From: Liolophura sinensis
Taxonomy: Eukaryota; Mollusca; Polyplacophora; Chitonida; Chitonidae
DNA: 64,000 bases
NCBI RefSeq assembly: GCF_032854445.1
Contig: NC_088303.1
Coordinates: forward strand, 35,841,501-35,905,500
Reading direction: 5' to 3'
This document shows positions 58,669 through 64,000 of the stretch, piece after piece. The position numbers were made by a program, and so were the translations under genes. Within the stretch, counting starts at the first letter, position 1. Each line of letters begins with the position of its first letter. The notes beneath the pieces were generated by a model that made no database searches, had not been told where the DNA came from, and saw only the letters and a list, made by a program, of their open reading frames with translations.

Positions 58669-60067
58669 TGGTGCTGATGAATGGTCAGGGTGTACATGCA
58701 GTTCCATTACTTTGTATATATGACCATAATATGATATTATGATGCATGGACACATTATGTATGTTTGCTATAAATCTGTGGACAGAAGGCCGTTCTATTT
58801 TACATGTAGATAGAAACCTATCATTATAGGTTGATGTACATACATGTATTTTGACAAAATCTTATGTGACAAATGGAACTAGTGCTTGTTTCCATGGCAA
58901 TGATCCCATGTTTTCATAATTACGCTACATTGTATTTCCTCAAACTTTTTGTATATGAAAGAGTAACTTTCAACACCATTTATGTACATTTTTTGATTTG
59001 ATTTTGGAGACAAAAACTACATTAGTTGGGCTGGCCAGTTTGAAGGCTTTGCAAAGTGTATAATTTTATTTATAGTCTACACAGAATAATGCCCCCAGAA
59101 TAAGCTTAAATAAACATCTCTCAAACATGTGAATAGGTTGAAAAACTACAGTTACATTTGGAATGACGAGGGTCCATTGTAATAATAAAACAGACAAAGC
59201 GCGCATGTGTGGTTGGTAATTATGAGTCTTCGTCCAATGTACACACAATGTTAATGTTTGTAGGACTTGGTACTGGCAGAAGTAAGTAATGCTTATCCAC
59301 TTAAAGATTGAAAAGAATGTGGATTGCATGTGCTCCAGTGACTCAGAAAGATTTTATCGGTTAAAAAGAACTACATGTATTCTTCTGTAAAGCTGAAGAT
59401 TGGTGATCAGGACTTAGTTATGTACCAGACAGAGAAGAGGTCAGAAAGATTTCACTGACTGTAATCTGTAGACACTCCCATAATAACGTAGCATTATGGT
59501 AAAAACTTGACTATTAATAATACTTGAGCAGCGGTTCTGTACTGAGTTGACAGACGGATAATAAATTAAGCATTTCCGGCTGTTGTCATTAAGCAGAATT
59601 GGGAATAGCCTCTTTGTGAGATTGACGATGGAGGACACCTGTTGATTTCCACAGGTACTGTACCTGTCTTGTTAGAGAAAAGTGGATTAAAATTTGCCAT
59701 TAGCCCAATGCACTTCACAAACCGCTGCGAGTGATGGTGACAAGTCACGAACCTGAGCAACAATTGTTTTAGGACGGTGAAAATGTTGGCCGGCTGGAAA
59801 CAAAGAGCTCACGTATTTTGAGCACATGATTCACTTTGTCTCTGTGCTACTCCGGACTCTCGTATGATCAGAGAGTGGTCACCAACGTAGACACGACTTT
59901 ATGCCTACATGCTACTTGACATGATCTGGCAAAGAACCACAGGGTATTTTTGATCATGCCTTTCCTTGGCAACCAACAAGGAATGCGGTCCGTTTTTTTG
60001 TGTCTTTGTGTCGTGTAGCGAAGTTGTTAAATGTTGGGTTAAAAAGAGATGGGGAAGGCCATTGTAA

Positions 60068-60092
60068 TATATGTATATATACATATATATAT
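60068..60092. repeat. TA-rich palindrome
   Basis: atatatgtatatatacatat is self-complementary. Similar TATA repeats occur at 39,241-39,270. Confidence 0.7.
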
Positions 60093-62804
60093 TCCTTTAT
60101 TAAACAGCTACGGACATACATGCACTCCCAGTCTTATCCTTGTCACAACGTGTGAATATCACTAGACATCCTCACGTGTACATGTAAAAGGTGTATTGAT
60201 CCCAGCAAATCTTCCTCACACTGCATTTGTGAACAAATTTGCATGTTCATTATTGAAAATTAATTACTTTGCTTCCATTTACCATTTTGGCTAAATGTTA
60301 TTTTGTGAATCTGGTCATTTAATAGAAATTATATCTTTATACCGTATATCTTTAGGAAAGTCTACTGATGTGCAGGCATGCATGGATACAATGATATAGA
60401 CATGTAAGTTCATAAGTACTGTAATATTGTTGGATCGCTGTGTGTCTGCAATTCTTTTTGAGAAAGTGACCAGAAATAACTTAGTTTGCATTATAAACAA
60501 GGTAACAATTTGCAGATTTAAAGAAGTTAAAGGAAAGTTCCTATTTTTAATGTAGCTGGGGAAAAATTTTTTTAATTTTTTGTCAGTTATACGTTGAAAA
60601 AAAAAAAATAAAGGAGAAAAAATATTTATATTTCGATGAATTTCTGCAATTCTTGTTTTCTTAGAATTATGAAGTTGGAAAAATTGTATTTTCTGAGAAG
60701 CGTATTAATGATAACTGAGCGGAGAAGTGTTTTGTACATTAAATTCCAAGGACTGTCACAGTGAGTGGGTATTTTGTGAGTGGCAGGCTGTACCAGTTGG
60801 TTGCCCCTAAAATGAAACCCTAAAAATACCAGTGTTCCCTAGTCAGTTTTATTTAGCCAAGGTTTGACCTCTATTTAAGCAAATGGCATTTTATTTATAG
60901 GATGGTAAAGAGAAGAATGTTTGATTCAACACAGGAACTCCTGAGAACTGATACAGGGAAAAAACACTGACGGCAGGTGAAAAAAATCTGGCACCTGAAG
61001 ATATGAGGGAAAGAAAAAAAGACGTGGGGGAATCATAAATTCCGTTAGAGAGTAAAGAACCTGTTTTAGTGTTAGGAATTGTATTGCTGATTGATGCCAG
61101 TCTAGCAATACAAGTGACAAGCTGAAATGAAGGGGAGAAACAATGAACATAGCTGGGAGCAAATTAGGCATTAATTATAACTTAGGGTGGGGAAACAAAC
61201 CGTTCAAGCTAAAAACGGAGAAGTTCGTTATCCCACGTACAAAACGAGGTTTTGATGGAAACCGCCTAAGGCCGTTGAAGGAACCTTGACTGACTCAATA
61301 CTCAGTCTTTTTCATTTCTGATTAAGCACATCAGCTCGTCACACAAAGATACCTATACAGTCCAGTGATTCATGACTCGTGGAATAATGTTTGTTTTTGG
61401 TCGGGATGTTTTTTTTCACATATTTCAGCTAGTATAGGCATCTCTGTTATTCAATGCAGAGGAGTAATTTAAAATCTCATGAAGGATAAGATTGCTATCA
61501 TACTGTATCAGGGTAGGAAATACCTGGCGTACGTGACGTCATTGCATGTCAATGTTTAATTTGGGAGTACTATATATCCCCAGTCTGAGGCTCATTATAA
61601 AGTGGCATATTGCCTTGAAGAATGTGCTCTATTGGTTTTCACCTGACTTTTTGTTCAGTTCGTTCAGCCATGAAAACATTAAGCATCCCATGTCATGAAG
61701 GCATTAAACAAACAAGATTTTCATTGTGCCCTTATGAAATTGGTTCCGCCTCGCTGATTTTTCATGTTTTTTTTTCTTCTCAAGTTCCTGTTAACAATGG
61801 GATTTCAAAGCCTCAGAATAGGGGGCGACTCCTGTTTTGCATCGCATGGAAATGTTGCAGCATAGCATAAGAACTAATGTGACACAAAAACTGGTCGTAG
61901 CAACTCTTAGGCTGAGATGTCTGTAGAGAGAAAAACTTTTTGCATCATAAGGCTCATGAATAAAAGCCTGAATGTATGGAATAACCAGTTTACGAAGGAC
62001 GATACACATTGTACAATGGGCGAGGTAGATTTCCTCACAGATAGACATTCTTATGTGACCAGATTTGAATCGGAATCTTTTGAAATCGTGTTCGTGTAAA
62101 CTCCATGACTTCAATAGCCTAAGCAAGAAATGACCTAAATGTACCCTCTTAGCATTGGTTCACGGGAGTGCTAGATATTCTTTTATTGCCTTTTTTTCCA
62201 TCATCCGTCAAATTTATTTGATTATTATACAGGACCGATTATATCAGTGTAGTGACTTTTGGAAGGCTTTACTCATAATCTCCTGTTTAACATTTGATTC
62301 AACTCCTTGTTGACTAGAACTTAGAGCAGTCCAGCTCTGGAACATGTAACTTGTCAAGTGTTCCCGTCAAACTATGGTAAGTGCAGATTTTCCAGAATAA
62401 TTCGTTTATTTTGTTGGTGTTTGATCACCCTATTCTTCCTATATATTGAAGTTTAGATGAACAGATGGACGAAATCAGACTCAGGGGCCACCTGACCTGC
62501 CAGCCTGTGTAATACTTTCGCTGCATGTACACATAAGATGGCTATATCTGGATTTGAACACACAACTCCGATGGTCACTGATACTACACTGGTACATGTA
62601 ATGTACATGATAATCTTTTGGAGCTATAAATTAATTAGCAGGGGAAGAGAGGGAGGTATTTTTAAAGTTTAGAGGGACATTCACATATATGTATGTTTAT
62701 TAGCTGTCTTGTTTTTATGTGTTAATACTACTAGCCACAGCGGTACCAGCGTAGTGTGACTAGTTTCCTGACTGTGTCTTTGTGTTCAAGTGCTAACCGC
62801 TTAA

Positions 62805-62895
62805 AGCGGAGGACCGTCATGCCTGACTGATAGAGTGCTGCCCACTGAACTGAAGTTCTCTAGAGGTCACAGGTCGGAAACCTACCTCAGCATTT
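62805..62895 (+). repeat. tRNA-derived SINE head
   Basis: gactgatagagtgctgccca fits an A-box region and cacaggtcggaaacctacct carries a B-box-like aggtcggaaacc about 45 bases later. CpG-rich sequence continues to about 63,060 and may be the body. No complete cloverleaf is seen. Confidence 0.5.
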
Positions 62896-64000
62896 GTTAC
62901 GTGTCCTATGTTTGCCAAGCCTGACTTCGTCATTTTTTTTCCTCTCTGTCTCCAAAGAACCTGTTAGCTCTACAAGGATGTGAAAGTCATTTCCTTTTGC
63001 GAGCCCAACGGGATTGCCAGTGCTCACCGCTCGCCGTACCAGTGATGCGATACGCTTGATTACTTACATCTACATTCAAAGCTGTGCCTCAAAGTGTTCA
63101 GAGTCTGCCTGAGTCGTTGGAGCTCTTAGACTGACAAAAGTTTTTATGGGACATCCAGTAAAACAACTGCCGAGGGATACAGAAGGTTGTTTCGCTTGTT
63201 TGACCTGTTCTTTGTTGAACCCTGCTGGAACCGTCTGTTAATGACTGTCTTGAAGCAGTATACATACGAAACGTCATAGGGGATGAGCTGGCAATGTTTC
63301 TTCAGGTATCTACATGTACTTGTCTTATTATGATTCATGAAAGTAACTCCTTAAGGCTTTCGGGTAGTACATGAACAAGGATCACACATTAAGTTATGTT
63401 GGAGACACCATTATTTTCCTCACTTTGTATTCCGGCCACAAAACTGCCTTTTGGAGACCCACAATATGATGGTCATATAATCGGTGATGATTTCAGGTTG
63501 GTGTTATAATACTGGTTGATAATATATGTACATGTACCTTGAATTCTTTGTTTCGAGAACCAAGACAAAAAGCTGACATCATGACGTAGCTTTATCGTTA
63601 TGAGGAAAACATGTCTTTTTCTTATCTGTTTCTTCATCTGCATTCCAAAAGTGACGCCCTTTCATCCTTGAAGGTGTGTTGCAAGTCATGGCTCATTGAG
63701 ACATCTTATATGCGTTGCCTCAGGCACAATTGTAGATGTTAAGGTGTAACATGTGTGTGTGTAATACCTTATTCAGAAGTGTGTGTATTCTATAACAGGA
63801 TGTGTACACTTTATTCTGAAAGACGTCATGTTACTTTCTTAGATTTCATTGGATGGCTTATCTCACAAGGCTCACAAGTATGATTTGGAGTGTCGAGGAG
63901 TGTCAATTCAGCTCTCATATCCAATTGTTAAAATGTTTCCAAGGAACAATGTTGTACAATTGTAGTTTGTTTTTAACTAATTATTCTTGTTCCAAATAAA

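Larger units (their letters stand above)
58519..64000 (+). other. Putative intron or further gene body, no exon recognised
   Basis: CpG-poor sequence with the G-rich tract at 58.6 kb, a TA palindrome at 60,068-60,092, an unexplained CpG-retaining patch at 61,195-61,292 and a SINE head at 62.8 kb. Frames of 80-110 codons at 60,926-61,171 and 61,791-62,126 (minus) have no motif. No polyadenylation-linked gene end could be identified. Confidence 0.35.

Noticed and set aside
25593-64000. Retroviral or LTR elements
   Set aside because: No paired long terminal repeats, primer-binding site or gag/pol-like frames were seen.

Overview
The window looks like animal nuclear DNA, most likely from a mollusc or another lophotrochozoan. 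The evidence is several diverged SINE families of the type common in bivalve and gastropod genomes (shared 3' tail cttgagtacggcgtaaaac, cttatacgacgg core), many ACATGTACATGT-type words, long introns or intergenic DNA with microsatellites, and no dense coding. No open frame on either strand exceeds about 165 codons. There is no sign of bacterial operons, rRNA, an intact tRNA, CRISPR or an intact transposase.

Left part, 1 to about 25 kb: probably intergenic DNA. It is AT-rich but keeps many CpGs. It holds a minisatellite at the left edge, SINE copies or heads (about 6.06, 6.92-7.27, 7.5, 12.13, 13.09-13.35, 14.38-14.63, 15.05-15.78, 20.33-20.55, 21.79 and 23.19 kb), a duplicated non-autonomous DNA-transposon-like relic (11.09-12.04 kb), minisatellites at 7.85, 9.78, 18.23, 20.57 and 22.23 kb, an ATT microsatellite at 17.7 kb, and one GC-rich island (12.6-13.7 kb) open on both strands and split by a SINE with a recognisable target-site duplication.

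Boundary, about 25.1 to 26.1 kb: a CpG-dense segment with strong splice donors and a textbook YY1-type motif (CAAAATGGCGGCC). It is best read as a promoter and 5' exon region of a plus-strand gene. Downstream, CpG frequency drops several-fold and stays low to the end. That fits a germline-methylated transcription unit, as known for invertebrate mosaic methylomes.

Right part, 26 to 64 kb: best read as the 5' part of one long plus-strand gene made mostly of introns. Three short candidate exons (44,175-44,281; 50,149-50,182; about 58,142-58,265) each have AG/GT borders, retain CpGs inside CpG-poor surroundings, and join in one reading frame. The first carries an ATG preceded by an in-frame stop. 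A fourth (58,465-58,518) can follow in frame. I do not recognise the protein. Other possible alternative 5' exons lie at 30.8, 36.0, 39.8 and 40.3 kb. The introns contain an almost perfect 130-bp inverted repeat (45,284-45,413), a G-rich tract (58.6 kb), a degenerate minisatellite (52.6-53.3 kb), polyC runs and SINE pieces. All gene calls are inferences from splice-site and frame logic and need transcript support.
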